A stretch of DNA of 64,000 nt, taken from assembly GCA_963666705.2 (NCBI GenBank), contig CAXXKO010000024.1, forward strand, positions 124,001 to 188,000, given 5' to 3'. Within the stretch, counting starts at the first letter, position 1, and every line of letters starts with the position of its first letter. Made by a program: the position numbers and the translations under genes. This DNA is from G963666705 sp963666705 (GTDB lineage: Bacteria; Pseudomonadota; Alphaproteobacteria; CADEGL01). Below, piece after piece: positions 15,394-23,681 of the stretch. The notes beneath the pieces were generated by a model. That model made no database searches. It saw only the letters and a list, made by a program, of their open reading frames with translations, and was not told the DNA's origin.

Positions 15394-16620
15394 GGTCACT
15401 CTCCCGGGCCTATGATTCGGGGAGCGAGGACGCGCCCCAGTGGGCAAACCAAGGAGAGTGACCATGACGGAGTATGTTGGGTTTGATGTGTCGAAGGAAG
15501 AGACGGCGTTTTGCGTGAAGGACGTGGCGGGAAAGATATTGGCGCGGGGCAAGGTTGCGACCGATCCGAGGGCGCTGTTCGCAGCTTTGCGGGAGCATTG
15601 TCCGTGCCCTGGCCGTATCGTTCTGGAGACGGGTACGCTGAGTGGCTGGCTGGCGCGGGATCTGGGCCGGCTGGGGGTCTCGGTCGATGTGATCGACGCG
15701 CGCCATGCGAACGCGGTGATGCGCCTTCAGCACAACAAGACGGATGCGAACGACGCCGAGCTCTTGGCGGAGATCGCGCGCACGGGGTTTTGCCGCCCTG
15801 TGGCGGTGAAGAGCGAGGCGGCGCAGGAGGCGCGGGCACTTCTCAAGGCGCGCTGTCATCTGGTGCGCCAGCGGCGCGATACGGAGAACGCGATCCGTGG
15901 CCTGTTGGGGTCGTTGGGCCTTCGCTTTCCCAAGGGATCGGGCAAGCTGGCCGGACGCGTCCGCGAGGCGTTGGAGGGGCGTCCCGAGCTGAAGGTGATG
16001 ATCGAGCCGCTTCTGTCCGCGGCGGCGGCGCTGGGCCGCGAGATCGGGCGGCTGGACGAGGCGGTCGTGGCGCGGGCGAAAGGCTCTCCGGCCTGCCGTT
16101 TGCTGATGAGCACGCCGGGGGTGGGGCCGGTGACGGCGCTGGCCTATGTGGCGACCATTGGCGAAGCGGAGCGGTTCGCCAAATCGCGCACGGTGGGCGC
16201 CTATGTGGGGCTCACGTCGCGGCGCTGGCAGTCGGGTGGGATGGACTATTCGGGGCGCATCTCGAAACACGGCGACGCCATGCTGCGGGCGCTGCTCTAC
16301 GAGGCCGCCAACAGCCTGCTGACGGTGGTGCGCCGGGCCCACCCGCTGAAGGACTGGGCGCGCCGGATCAAGAGGCGGACCAGCCACAAGAAGGCCTGCG
16401 TGGCGCTGGCGCGCCGGCTGGCGGTGATCCTGCACCGGATGCTGATCACCGGCGAAGCCTTCCGCTGGCCGGAAAAGGAGGCGAGCGCCACGGCATAGCT
16501 GGATAAGGAGAAGAGAGAGCTCCGCGAGAAGCGGAAGACCCGTCCCCGCCGAGACGGTGGCCGAGGCGATCCCGTTCGTTTGGTTGCTAAGCGGACAGCC
16601 GTTCGCGATTGCGTCTAATA
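15394..16620 (+). mobile_element. IS110-family element (ends not resolved)
   Basis: Contains one transposase and flanking non-coding DNA. In the leader an 11-bp inverted repeat (GGTCACTCTCC at 15394-15404, GGAGAGTGACC at 15453-15463) brackets 48 bp just ahead of the ATG. The downstream non-coding part (16499-16620) is cut by an IS630 insertion with a TA duplication; sequence beyond it (17794-17926) may be the rest of the same non-coding end. No target duplication is expected for this family. IS110 relatives encode a bridge RNA in one non-coding end; no RNA is proven here. Confidence 0.55.
15464..16498 (+). CDS. IS110-family transposase (DEDD/serine recombinase)
   Basis: 344 residues. The N-terminal RuvC-like DEDD domain shows D8 in GFDVSKE, E55 in VLETGT, and D94/D97 in HNKTDANDAE. 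The C-terminal transposase-20 domain has STPGVGPVTALAYVATIGEAERF and SRRWQSGGMDYSGRISKHGDAMLR, including the conserved serine region. The length and domain order are complete, so it is probably functional. ATG 15464 follows AAGGAGAGTGACC. Confidence 0.93.
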   Translation: MTEYVGFDVSKEETAFCVKDVAGKILARGKVATDPRALFAALREHCPCPGRIVLETGTLSGWLARDLGRLGVSVDVIDARHANAVMRLQHNKTDANDAELLAEIARTGFCRPVAVKSEAAQEARALLKARCHLVRQRRDTENAIRGLLGSLGLRFPKGSGKLAGRVREALEGRPELKVMIEPLLSAAAALGREIGRLDEAVVARAKGSPACRLLMSTPGVGPVTALAYVATIGEAERFAKSRTVGAYVGLTSRRWQSGGMDYSGRISKHGDAMLRALLYEAANSLLTVVRRAHPLKDWARRIKRRTSHKKACVALARRLAVILHRMLITGEAFRWPEKEASATA

Positions 16621-16629
16621 CCAGTGAGC

Positions 16630-17208
16630 CTATGAAATCACCTTCATGATCCATGGATAGGCGCAGAGGGTTCGCATACGATCCGGTTCTGCGATGAGGT
16701 CGATCCATGCTTGGCAACAGGCGTCGATGATGGCCTCGGTGTCGTCGAGGACGCGGAGCGATAGGAAGCGTTCGCGTAGGTAGAGCCAAACCCGCTCGAC
16801 GGGGTTGAGTTCGGGACTGTAAGGCGGCAACAGCGCCAAGATGACGTTGTCGGGGACGGTGAGGGCGCGCTCGTCGTGCCAACCGGCGCCGTCGCACATC
16901 ATGACGGCGTGCGCATCCTGGTCCAGGGTATCGGCGAAGTGTGCGAGAAACAGGTCCATGACCTTGGCGTTGACGCTCGGCATCACCAGGGTGACGTCGT
17001 CGCCGGTGTCCGGGCGCACGGCGGAGAAGATGTAGGCCCACTGGTAGCCGATTTGACGCGTCCCGGGGGCACGCTCGCCCCTGCGCCACCACCGGTGACA
17101 CACCCGGCCCTTGTTGCCGACGCGCGCTTCATCCTGAAACCACAGCTGTAGGCGCTTGTCGGGATGCGCCGCGGCGGTCGCCTTCAGGATGTCGCGAAGC
17201 CCCCTTTT
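16630..17208 (-). CDS. IS630 transposase, catalytic DDE frame (orfB, by -1 frameshift)
   Basis: In the -1 frame relative to orfA, entered at the A6G5 run. The protein continues LQKRGLRDILKATAAAHPDK and carries the full DDE domain: first Asp in WFQDEARVG, second Asp in MMCDGAGWH, Glu in LNPVERVW. It ends YPWIMKVIS. The two frames are otherwise intact, so a programmed frameshift is more likely than decay; IS630 elements commonly do this. Confidence 0.85.
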   Translation of the reverse strand, partial: KRGLRDILKATAAAHPDKRLQLWFQDEARVGNKGRVCHRWWRRGERAPGTRQIGYQWAYIFSAVRPDTGDDVTLVMPSVNAKVMDLFLAHFADTLDQDAHAVMMCDGAGWHDERALTVPDNVILALLPPYSPELNPVERVWLYLRERFLSLRVLDDTEAIIDACCQAWIDLIAEPDRMRTLCAYPWIMKVIS

Positions 17209-17708
17209 TTGAAGCGCTCCTGCGCTTCGGCGTCCCTTCGCGGGTGGCTCGGGCGCGCCTTCTGGCGGGAAAATCCCATCCGCCGTAGAACCCGGGTCAT
17301 GCTCGAGGGGTGGTAGGTCTTGGCGAAGCGCTCCTCCAGCCAGCGGCACAGATCGGCCCGGGTCCAGGCGCAAACCCCGTCGCGCTCAGGCTCCGGCCCG
17401 GCGATGATGACCGCCGCCAGCGCCGCTTCCTCGTCTGCCGTCAGCCGCCGCGGCGAGTAGCCCTTTGGACGGTCGTGAAGCCCCTCCAATCCCTTTGCAT
17501 TGTAACGAACAACCGCGTCGCGAAGCGTTTGGCGATCCATCCCCGCAAGCCGCGCGGCATCAGCCCGGGGCATCTCCTCCAAAGCATTCGCGATCCCATA
17601 GGCCCGCGCCGCCGCTCGACCGTACGATTCCACGCGAGCCCAGCGCCGAAGCTCCAAAGGCGTCAAATCATCCCGTATCTTGAGTGCTGATCCCATGACA
17701 TCCCCCAC
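17184..17708 (-). CDS. IS630 transposase, N-terminal frame (orfA, helix-turn-helix)
   Basis: 174 residues. It starts MGDVMGSALKIRDDLTPLELRRWAR and has a bipartite helix-turn-helix (GIANALEEMPRADAARLAG, DRQTLRDAVVRYNAKGLEGL) plus the WTRADLCRWLEERF..HPSSMTRVLRRMGF winged segment of IS630 transposases. The frame ends shortly after a run of six A and five G (minus strand at 17200-17210), where a -1 shift joins orfB. A short alternative product is possible without shifting. Confidence 0.88.
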   Translation of the reverse strand: MGDVMGSALKIRDDLTPLELRRWARVESYGRAAARAYGIANALEEMPRADAARLAGMDRQTLRDAVVRYNAKGLEGLHDRPKGYSPRRLTADEEAALAAVIIAGPEPERDGVCAWTRADLCRWLEERFAKTYHPSSMTRVLRRMGFSRQKARPSHPRRDAEAQERFKKGGFATS

Positions 17709-17793
17709 ATCTGGTGGGAGACCATAGAATCACAATCCGCCATCATCCGCCATCAATGAATATCCCGAGAGTCAATTCAGGCGCTCACTGGTA

Positions 17794-17926
17794 TAATACC
17801 TTGGGAGGCCGAAGCCAAAGGGCACTATCATGAAGCGACCCGGCGGACCCGCCGGGGAAGACTTCGCAGACAACCGTGTTCCCGGCGGAGACAAGGGTCC
17901 GGAAGGGCTTGACCAACGAACCGGAA
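17794..17926. other. Non-coding strip between IS630 and the muramidase gene
   Basis: 133 bp without a gene. It has a GC palindrome (GGCGGACCCGCCGGGG, about 17841-17856) and could be the far end of the IS110 non-coding region displaced by IS630. The last bases supply the TAA stop of the muramidase frame. Confidence 0.4.
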
Positions 17927-19348
17927 TTAGACAACCTCCCCGAGCCGCCCCGCCCCCTCGGCCCGGCGCACGGTCTGGGCGAGCTCGGGCGTGAGGGTGG
18001 GCCGCACGCTGGGGCCGCCCGGGGTCTTGCGCCGCTTGCGCGGCGGGGCGCCGGCCTTGGCGAGGGCGATTGAGAGCAGGTCGGCGGCCCGGCCCGGGGT
18101 CGACTGGAGTCCGGCGGCGAAGAGCTGGCGGCCCAGGGGCCGGGGCAGGGCGTCGAAGCCGGGGGTGCGGAAGAAGGCCTCCTCGGCGGCGGCCTCGACC
18201 CGCCCCCGGCTCTCCGCCACCCGGGCCTCGTCACGGGTATCGAAGCCGAGCCGGCCGCCGAGGATGTTTCTGGCCTCGGGCGCCAGCTCCGCCACATCGA
18301 CCTCCAGCTCGCGCAACAGCGAGCCGCCTGGCCCGGGAGCGGGCGGCGCCGGTTGCGCCGGCGGCGCGGCCTCCGTCTCGGGCGGCGTTGCGCCGCCCGT
18401 GGGCACGATCAGAATTTGCCCGGGGTGAATGTCATCGGCCTCGTCGTTGCTGAAACCGTTGAGGCGCTGCAATTCCGTGGCCGGTACCACGCGGCCGAGC
18501 TTGGTTTCAAGTTTCCGACCGATTCCCGTGAGGGTGTCTCCCGCCTCGACCCGCCACTGGCCCGGACCGAGGGGTACCCCGCCAGTTTCATTCATGTTTT
18601 GTTCTATGGGCTTTCCATCGAGGTCGGCGTCCGGGGCCGCCGGGATCGCCGGGGCGACGCGAACCAACTGGCCCATGATGACGAGCTCGGCATCGAGGCT
18701 CTGATTGAGGTCACGAAACTCGTCCACGGTCAGCTTGTTGTCACGAGCGATGATACCGGCAATGGCATAAACCCGGACCACCGTGCTGTCATAAGGATTG
18801 CGGTAATAGCGCGCATTGTCGTTCGCGCGGAGTCGGCCGCCGCCGCCGACGCTTGCGAGCACCACCGCACCCATCTCGTGATCGCCGGCGGCCGCCGCCG
18901 CCCCCAGGCGGGCCGCTATCTTGCGGAACTCCCTGGGCCGTTGGTAGGCGGTGTCGATGACGACCGCCTGGCGCTCGGGCGAGAGGGCGTCGAAGGCCGC
19001 TGGGCCCATAGCGTTGCGCGCCATTTCGGCCTTCTCGGCGATGGTCTCCCTGAACAGGGTCTCCGCTTGCTCCCCTGTAATGCTGGGGAAGTCGTGCGCC
19101 GCCGTCAGCCGCTTCGCTTCGGCGATGTCGCCGGCCGCGAGGGCCTTCCGGATTTCTATGAGCTTCGTCATGTCCTCTGGCTCGAGCGTGATGCTCGCCG
19201 TCGCCAGCTTGTCGATCAGGTCGTCTCTGATTACCCATTTATTGCCGATATCGATGATGAGCGCGAAACCGTGGCCGAGGGTCGGGATGCCCTTACGATC
19301 GGCTTTTACTGTCGAGTTCATCCCTTCCCAAAGCTTCGTGTACTTCAT
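17927..19348 (-). CDS. T4/pesticin-type muramidase with LysM repeats
   Basis: 473 residues. The N-terminus has E8, D17 and T23 with exactly the spacing of the T4 lysozyme catalytic triad (Glu11, Asp20, Thr26), in the context KLWEGMNSTVKADRKGIPTLGHGF. Residues ~24-190 complete an alpha-helical lysozyme domain. A degenerate LysM-like segment (193-231) and a clear LysM (265-316: WRVEAGDTLTGIGRKL..LNGF..IHPGQILIVP) bind peptidoglycan. A Pro/Ala linker (318-341) leads to a C-terminal domain (342-473) that recurs as a relic at 20462-20661. There is no signal peptide, so export needs a holin or a secretion system. The TAA stop lies in sequence adjoining the IS region. The gene follows the secreted partner 19448-20347 in one operon. 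Confidence 0.78.
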   Translation of the reverse strand: MKYTKLWEGMNSTVKADRKGIPTLGHGFALIIDIGNKWVIRDDLIDKLATASITLEPEDMTKLIEIRKALAAGDIAEAKRLTAAHDFPSITGEQAETLFRETIAEKAEMARNAMGPAAFDALSPERQAVVIDTAYQRPREFRKIAARLGAAAAAGDHEMGAVVLASVGGGGRLRANDNARYYRNPYDSTVVRVYAIAGIIARDNKLTVDEFRDLNQSLDAELVIMGQLVRVAPAIPAAPDADLDGKPIEQNMNETGGVPLGPGQWRVEAGDTLTGIGRKLETKLGRVVPATELQRLNGFSNDEADDIHPGQILIVPTGGATPPETEAAPPAQPAPPAPGPGGSLLRELEVDVAELAPEARNILGGRLGFDTRDEARVAESRGRVEAAAEEAFFRTPGFDALPRPLGRQLFAAGLQSTPGRAADLLSIALAKAGAPPRKRRKTPGGPSVRPTLTPELAQTVRRAEGAGRLGEVV

Positions 19349-19447
19349 GGCGGCGTCGAGGGTATCGGAATCGATCGGCGTGTTGTGACTGGTTATGGCA
19401 TTCTCCTTTCCTGTGGAAGGTGGGTGGTGGATTGAACGGAATGTGGA

Positions 19448-20347
19448 TCACTTCTCTTCTCTCTTTTCCTGGAACGCGCAGCTACCGGAGAACCTCCCAT
19501 CGTTGAACCACTGGAAATGAACCCAATAGGGCACGCGGGCCGGCGGCAGCGGTTCGGGGCGGTCCTTTATTAGCTGGACGATGTAATGCCGGCCCTGGAG
19601 GAGGATGATGGCGTTGTTCGCTTTCTCCTTACGCCCGGCGAAGTAATCGTAGGGATCTCCTATTGTCTGGCGGTCGATGTATTCACAATGCGTCAGGTCC
19701 AGAACGGTATATTGGCCGGGGGTGAAGGTCGCGTCGCCGGGCATGTCCTCCGGGTGAACGAGGTCGTTCCAATCGACCGAGCGCGGGATCTCCTCGTAGC
19801 GCAGATGGAACGGGGCTAGCTTGTCCCGCAGGTAGTAGCGCTCGGCGTAGAAGACATACTCCTCGCCGTTGCTGGGGTCGTCGTCGAGGTCGACGCGGTA
19901 GAGCTTGAAGTTCCACGTGCCGAAATAGTGTCGGGCGGTCGCTTCGGTGAGGTAGTATTGCTCCGCCTCCGGCAAGTCGCTGATGTCGTCGATGAAGGCG
20001 TGGGCCCTGAGCTGTGTTTCTCGGTTGAACTCCATGCCCGGGCACATGGCGCGGTAGGGCAGAAGCGCCTCGTCGTGGTAATATTCGGCGCGCACGATGG
20101 GCTCGACGAACTCGACCGCCGCGCCGCCCGCCCGCAGCGCGTCGAGGAGCGGCAGGCACACGCCCGGGTCGGCCTCGCCGAACAGCTCGAAGTCGCCCCC
20201 CTCCAGGATGCGCGCGACGATGTCCGCCTTGGCGGTCTCGCTCTCGGGGGGCAGCGCCTCGGCGGTGAAGCCGGGCAGACCGGGCACCACCAGCGCGAGG
20301 ACGGCGGCGAGGGCCAGCTTGTCGAACCGGCGCTCGAGGATGGGCAT
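19448..20347 (-). CDS. Secreted four-cysteine protein of unknown function, partner of the muramidase
   Basis: 299 residues. There is a signal peptide: basic MPILERRFDK, hydrophobic LALAAVLALVVPGLPG, then polar residues from about 30. The mature part has four cysteines (C64, C102, C221, C290), able to form two disulfides, and is rich in Tyr and acidic residues (EAEQYYLTEATARHYFGTWNFKLYRVDLDDD). No family is recognised. The SD GGAGG lies 6 bases ahead of the ATG, and a sigma70-like promoter stands just upstream. Its stop is 99 bp before the muramidase ATG on the same strand. A periplasmic protector or adaptor for the muramidase would fit the pairing, but nothing in the sequence proves it. Confidence 0.7.
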   Translation of the reverse strand: MPILERRFDKLALAAVLALVVPGLPGFTAEALPPESETAKADIVARILEGGDFELFGEADPGVCLPLLDALRAGGAAVEFVEPIVRAEYYHDEALLPYRAMCPGMEFNRETQLRAHAFIDDISDLPEAEQYYLTEATARHYFGTWNFKLYRVDLDDDPSNGEEYVFYAERYYLRDKLAPFHLRYEEIPRSVDWNDLVHPEDMPGDATFTPGQYTVLDLTHCEYIDRQTIGDPYDYFAGRKEKANNAIILLQGRHYIVQLIKDRPEPLPPARVPYWVHFQWFNDGRFSGSCAFQEKREEK

Positions 20348-20376
20348 GAGGGGCCTCCGTATTCCGTTCTATGTTC

Positions 20377-20405
20377 GTTCTATCATGATAAGGAAAATTC
20401 GTCAA
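20377..20405 (-). promoter_or_regulatory. Sigma70-like promoter of the secreted protein/muramidase operon
   Basis: On the minus strand TTGACG (20405-20400), 17-base spacer, TAGAAC (20382-20377), inside an AT-rich island (20366-20450) that stands out from the GC-rich surroundings. The predicted start lies about 20 bases before the ATG at 20347. Confidence 0.6.
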
Positions 20406-20461
20406 GTAAAAATTGCAAAATACCGGAAGATAAAATTTATCTCGCGTGGCCGATCGCCCGA

Positions 20462-20661
20462 GCCGCTCATCATACGCCGATCCCCGCCGCCCTCGGCCCG
20501 GCGCACGGCCTGGGCGATCTCGGGCGTGAGGGTGGGCCTCATGCTGGGGCGGCCGGGACGACCTGAGGGCGGCCGCGAAGAGCTGACGGTACAGGGGCCG
20601 GGCCAGGGCGGCGAAGCCGGTGGCGCGGAAAACGCCCTGTTCGCGAAACCATCGCCACAAT
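20462..20661 (-). pseudogene. Decayed copy of the muramidase C-terminal domain
   Basis: On the minus strand a frame reads VFRATGFAALARPLYRQLF then AAALRSSRP, matching residues 392-416 of the neighbouring muramidase (AFFRTPGFDALPRPLGRQLF). After a deletion and frame change, the DNA matches the segment encoding RPTLTPELAQTVRRAEG (18000-17950) again. About 200 bp in all, no start and no catalytic domain. It is the residue of a second muramidase gene or of a partial duplication. 20662-20965 next to it holds no recognisable gene. Confidence 0.7.
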
Positions 20662-20965
20662 TCCTATTTGCGGTTTCATCCGGCGCTCGCCCAGCCGAAT
20701 GAGGCGGGCCGGGAAATACGACCGCGGCATGATACCCGCAATCGGCTCGGACGCTCGCGATAGAGGTTTTCAGCCACCGCGATGGGCACGGTCCTCGACG
20801 GTACGGCGCCCGCCACCCATTGCCCGCCAGGTTGCCCGCTTGTCGTCACCCTTCGAGCGGCCAACGGGCCACGGCCCCACCGAAGGCGCCAATCCAATCC
20901 CTACTGGCGCCAGCCCCGATCGCCCGCCTGGAAGCTGCGCTGGGCGCGCCGTCCGCGCCCCGCGC

Positions 20966-21934
20966 TCAGCCGCCGGCGCGGGGCATCACCTCCTCGGCGA
21001 ACCAGGCCATGTGGTCGAGGGTCTCTTCGATGGTCGGGCTCAGGAACTGGCAGATGAAATCCTCGACGCCCAGCTCCCGGAAGCGGCCGATATCGTCGGC
21101 GATGTCCTCGGGCGCGCCGGTGAGCACCTGGCGGCCGCCGTCGGCCAGCACCTCGGGCTCGGCCACGGTGCGCCAGCCGGTCATGTAGCCGAGGTGGATT
21201 TCCGCCGGGTCGCGCCCGGCCTCTTCCGCGAAGGCGTGGATCTCGGCCATGGCCGCGGCATACTGCTCGACCGTCCGCAGCGGGCGGCGCGGGTTGTTGC
21301 CGATGGGCACCCAGCCGTCGGCCAGCCGGGCGGTGCGCCGCAGCGCCGGCCGGCTCTCGCCACCGATCCAGATGGGCGGGTGGGGCTTCTGCACGGGCTT
21401 GGGCAGGAAGATGACGTTGGAGAACTTGACGTGCTCGCCGTCATAGACCGGGTCTTCCTCCGTCCACAGGGTCTTGAACGCCTCGATGAACTCGTCCGAC
21501 GCGCGGCCCCGGTCCTCGAAGGGGCGCGCGCCCACGGCCTCGAACTCTTCCCTGAGCCAGCCCACGCCGACGCCCACCGTGAGGCGCCCGCCCGAGAGCA
21601 CGTCGACGGTGGCGAGCGCCTTGGCCGTCAAGAGGGCTGGGCGGTAGGGCAGCACCATGACCGCCGGCAGCAGGCGGACCTTGTCGGTCACACCGGCGAG
21701 GAAGGCGAGGAGAGACAGGAGCTCGAGGTAGGAGCCCGCTTCGCGGGACTTCCCCGCCGGCCATTTGCCCGTATCGGAATAGGGGTAGTACGAATCGAAT
21801 TCCCTGGGAATGATGAGGTGGTCGGAGACGGAGATATAGCCGAACCCCAGCTCCTCCCCCCGCCGTGCGACGGTGCAAATATTCTCAGGGGTGCCGAGCT
21901 GCCCCTGGGTCGGCACGCGAAAGCCGTAGGCCAT
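20966..21934 (-). CDS. Luciferase-like F420/FMN-dependent oxidoreductase (TIGR03619-like)
   Basis: 322 residues, longer than the tandem LLM genes at 11-15 kb and a different subfamily: VPTQGQLGTPENICTVARRGEELGFGYISVSDHLIIP, VRLLPAVMVLPYRPALLTAKALATVDVLSGGRLTVGVGVGWLREEFEA, PPIWIGGESRPALRRTARLADGWVP. The cofactor-phosphate and strand-8 motifs are intact. It stands alone on the minus strand, divergent from the alpha/beta hydrolase. Reaction unknown; members act on aldehydes, alcohols and activated alkenes. Confidence 0.87.
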   Translation of the reverse strand: MAYGFRVPTQGQLGTPENICTVARRGEELGFGYISVSDHLIIPREFDSYYPYSDTGKWPAGKSREAGSYLELLSLLAFLAGVTDKVRLLPAVMVLPYRPALLTAKALATVDVLSGGRLTVGVGVGWLREEFEAVGARPFEDRGRASDEFIEAFKTLWTEEDPVYDGEHVKFSNVIFLPKPVQKPHPPIWIGGESRPALRRTARLADGWVPIGNNPRRPLRTVEQYAAAMAEIHAFAEEAGRDPAEIHLGYMTGWRTVAEPEVLADGGRQVLTGAPEDIADDIGRFRELGVEDFICQFLSPTIEETLDHMAWFAEEVMPRAGG

Positions 21935-22118
21935 GGCTGTCTCCGATGTTGAGATTGGATCCGTTTCAATTTCGGTGACGAATCAGCACGCCGCGCCGGG
22001 AGCTGTCAACGCCTGGCCCCCGGGACGCCTTTGGTCGCGCGCGGGTGTGGTAGTAAGCTGCCGGCGCGTGGGAGGAGCCGGGGCGGGGCGGCCACGCGCG
22101 TAAAGGGGATAGCACGAC

Positions 22119-22991
22119 GTGACCGAGCACATGCCGGGCGAGCCGGCGGAATTCCACACGCGGGACGGCTTGGTGTTGCGCGACGAGGCGTTCGGCGCGG
22201 CCCATGCGCCGCCGGCCCTGCTTCTCCATGGCGGCGGCCAGACCCACCATGCGTGGAAGGGAAGTGCGGAGAGCCTCGCCGCGGCGGGCTGGCGGGCGGT
22301 CGCCATGGACCTGCGCGGCCATGGTGACAGCGACTGGGCGCCTGACGGTGATTACCGGTTCGACCGCTATGCCGACGACCTCCTCGACATGGCCGGCGCG
22401 CTTCTGGCGCGGCCCGTCGTGGTCGGTGCTTCCTTGGGCGGCATGGCCATCCTGATGGCGGCGGCGCGCGCCGCCGCCTTCCCTTTCGCCGCCTGCGTCC
22501 TCGTCGATATCACGCCCCGGGTCCGGCCGGAGGGGGTCGCGGAGATCCTCGGCTTCATGTCCGCGGGGCTCGAGGACGGGTTCGAGTCGATCGAGGCCGC
22601 GGCCGAGACGGTGGCACGCTACCTGCCCCACCGGCCGCGCCCGGTCGCGGCGAAGGGCCTGGAGAAGAACCTCCGCCGCGGCCCCGACGGGCGCTACCGC
22701 TGGCACTGGGACCCGAAGTTCGTCACCGGACCCCTGTGCGTCCAGGGCAGCGCGGACGAGGCGGCCCGCGTCCACGCCGCCCGTTGCCTCACGGCGCCCA
22801 CCCTGCTCGTCCGCGGCCGTCTCTCGAATCTGGTGACGGAAGAGGACTCGGCGCATTTCCTCTCGCTCGTGCCCGGCAGCCGCCTGGTGGACGTCTCGGG
22901 CGCGGGCCACATGGTCGCGGGCGACCGCAACGACGCCTTCACGGCGGCGATCGTGGATTTCCTCGAGGAGGTGCGCGCCGCCGGCGCTTGA
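22119..22991 (+). CDS. Alpha/beta-hydrolase fold protein
   Basis: 290 residues from GTG 22119 (an ATG four codons later at 22131 is equally possible). Fold motifs: LLLHGGGQTHHAW (oxyanion region), MDLRGHGDSDW, the nucleophile elbow GASLGG with S105, and catalytic H264 in GAGHMVAGD. In close relatives the acid lies in RGRxSD; here the sequence is VRGRLSNLVTEE, with N237 in that place, so the triad acid is either supplied elsewhere or weakened. A stand-alone gene ahead of msrA. Substrate unknown. Confidence 0.85.
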   Translation: MTEHMPGEPAEFHTRDGLVLRDEAFGAAHAPPALLLHGGGQTHHAWKGSAESLAAAGWRAVAMDLRGHGDSDWAPDGDYRFDRYADDLLDMAGALLARPVVVGASLGGMAILMAAARAAAFPFAACVLVDITPRVRPEGVAEILGFMSAGLEDGFESIEAAAETVARYLPHRPRPVAAKGLEKNLRRGPDGRYRWHWDPKFVTGPLCVQGSADEAARVHAARCLTAPTLLVRGRLSNLVTEEDSAHFLSLVPGSRLVDVSGAGHMVAGDRNDAFTAAIVDFLEEVRAAGA

Positions 22992-23213
22992 CGCACATCA
23001 ATGGCTGTTTCCGTTCTGGGGCGGTGGCGAGTGCGGCTCCGACTTCGCGCGTGCGAGGATTTTCCCGTCCGCATCCCCATCGGCAGTCAGGCGCCGCACG
23101 CCGCCGGCATCGCCCTCGCCTTCAAGCCGCGAGGTCAGCCGCCCGTATTGCAAAGCGGGCCAGAAGGACTAGATTCGGGGGCAGGCCAGCAACCGGGGAC
23201 GGGGAGAGAGACG

Positions 23214-23681
23214 ATGGCGAAGGCGATGTTCGGCGCGGGTTGCTTTTGGGGCCCGGAAGCCGCGTTCCGCAAGGTGGCGGGCGTGACCGGGACGGCCGTG
23301 GGCTATGCCGGCGGCACCAAGGCGAACCCGACTTATGAAGAGGTCTGCACGGGCCAGACCGGCCATACGGAAGTGGTGCAGGTCGAGTTCGACCCCGAGG
23401 TGGTCTCCTACGAGGCATTGCTCGACCTCTTTTGGGACATGCACGACCCGACCCAGCTCAACCGCCAGGGCCCGGACTTCGGCACCCAGTACCGCTCGAT
23501 GGTCTTCCATCACGACGAGGCCCAGAAGGCCGCTGCCGAGCGCACCAAGGCCGAGCGCCAGGCGTCGGGCAAGTACCCCCGGGAGATCGTCACCGAGATC
23601 GTGCCGGCGGGCGATTTCTGGATGGGCGAGGACTATCACCAGCAGTTCTTCGAGAAGCGCGGCCACCTGCGCTGGGGGTAG
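23214..23681 (+). CDS. msrA: Peptide-methionine (S)-S-oxide reductase MsrA
   Basis: 155 residues with the catalytic GCFWGPEAAF motif (Cys at residue 10), GYAGGTKANPTYEEVCTGQTGHTEVVQVEFDP, HDPTQLNRQGPDFGTQYRS and the closing DFWMGEDYHQQF. This is a complete, compact MsrA without an MsrB fusion. It repairs methionine-S-sulfoxide in proteins using thioredoxin. The ATG at 23214 starts directly before the family's conserved N-terminus, with a GGGGAGAGAG SD. The 158 bp after it hold nothing recognised. Confidence 0.95.
   Translation: MAKAMFGAGCFWGPEAAFRKVAGVTGTAVGYAGGTKANPTYEEVCTGQTGHTEVVQVEFDPEVVSYEALLDLFWDMHDPTQLNRQGPDFGTQYRSMVFHHDEAQKAAAERTKAERQASGKYPREIVTEIVPAGDFWMGEDYHQQFFEKRGHLRWG

Larger units (their letters stand above)
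16621..17791 (-). mobile_element. IS630-family insertion sequence with TA target duplication
   Basis: 1171 bp bounded by terminal inverted repeats CCAGTGAGC (left, 16621) and its complement GCTCACTGG (right, ends 17791), with looser matching further in. Both ends are flanked by TA (16619-16620 and 17792-17793), the standard duplication for IS630/Tc1-mariner elements. It holds two overlapping minus-strand frames for one transposase. The base composition is slightly lower in GC than the neighbours. Confidence 0.88.
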
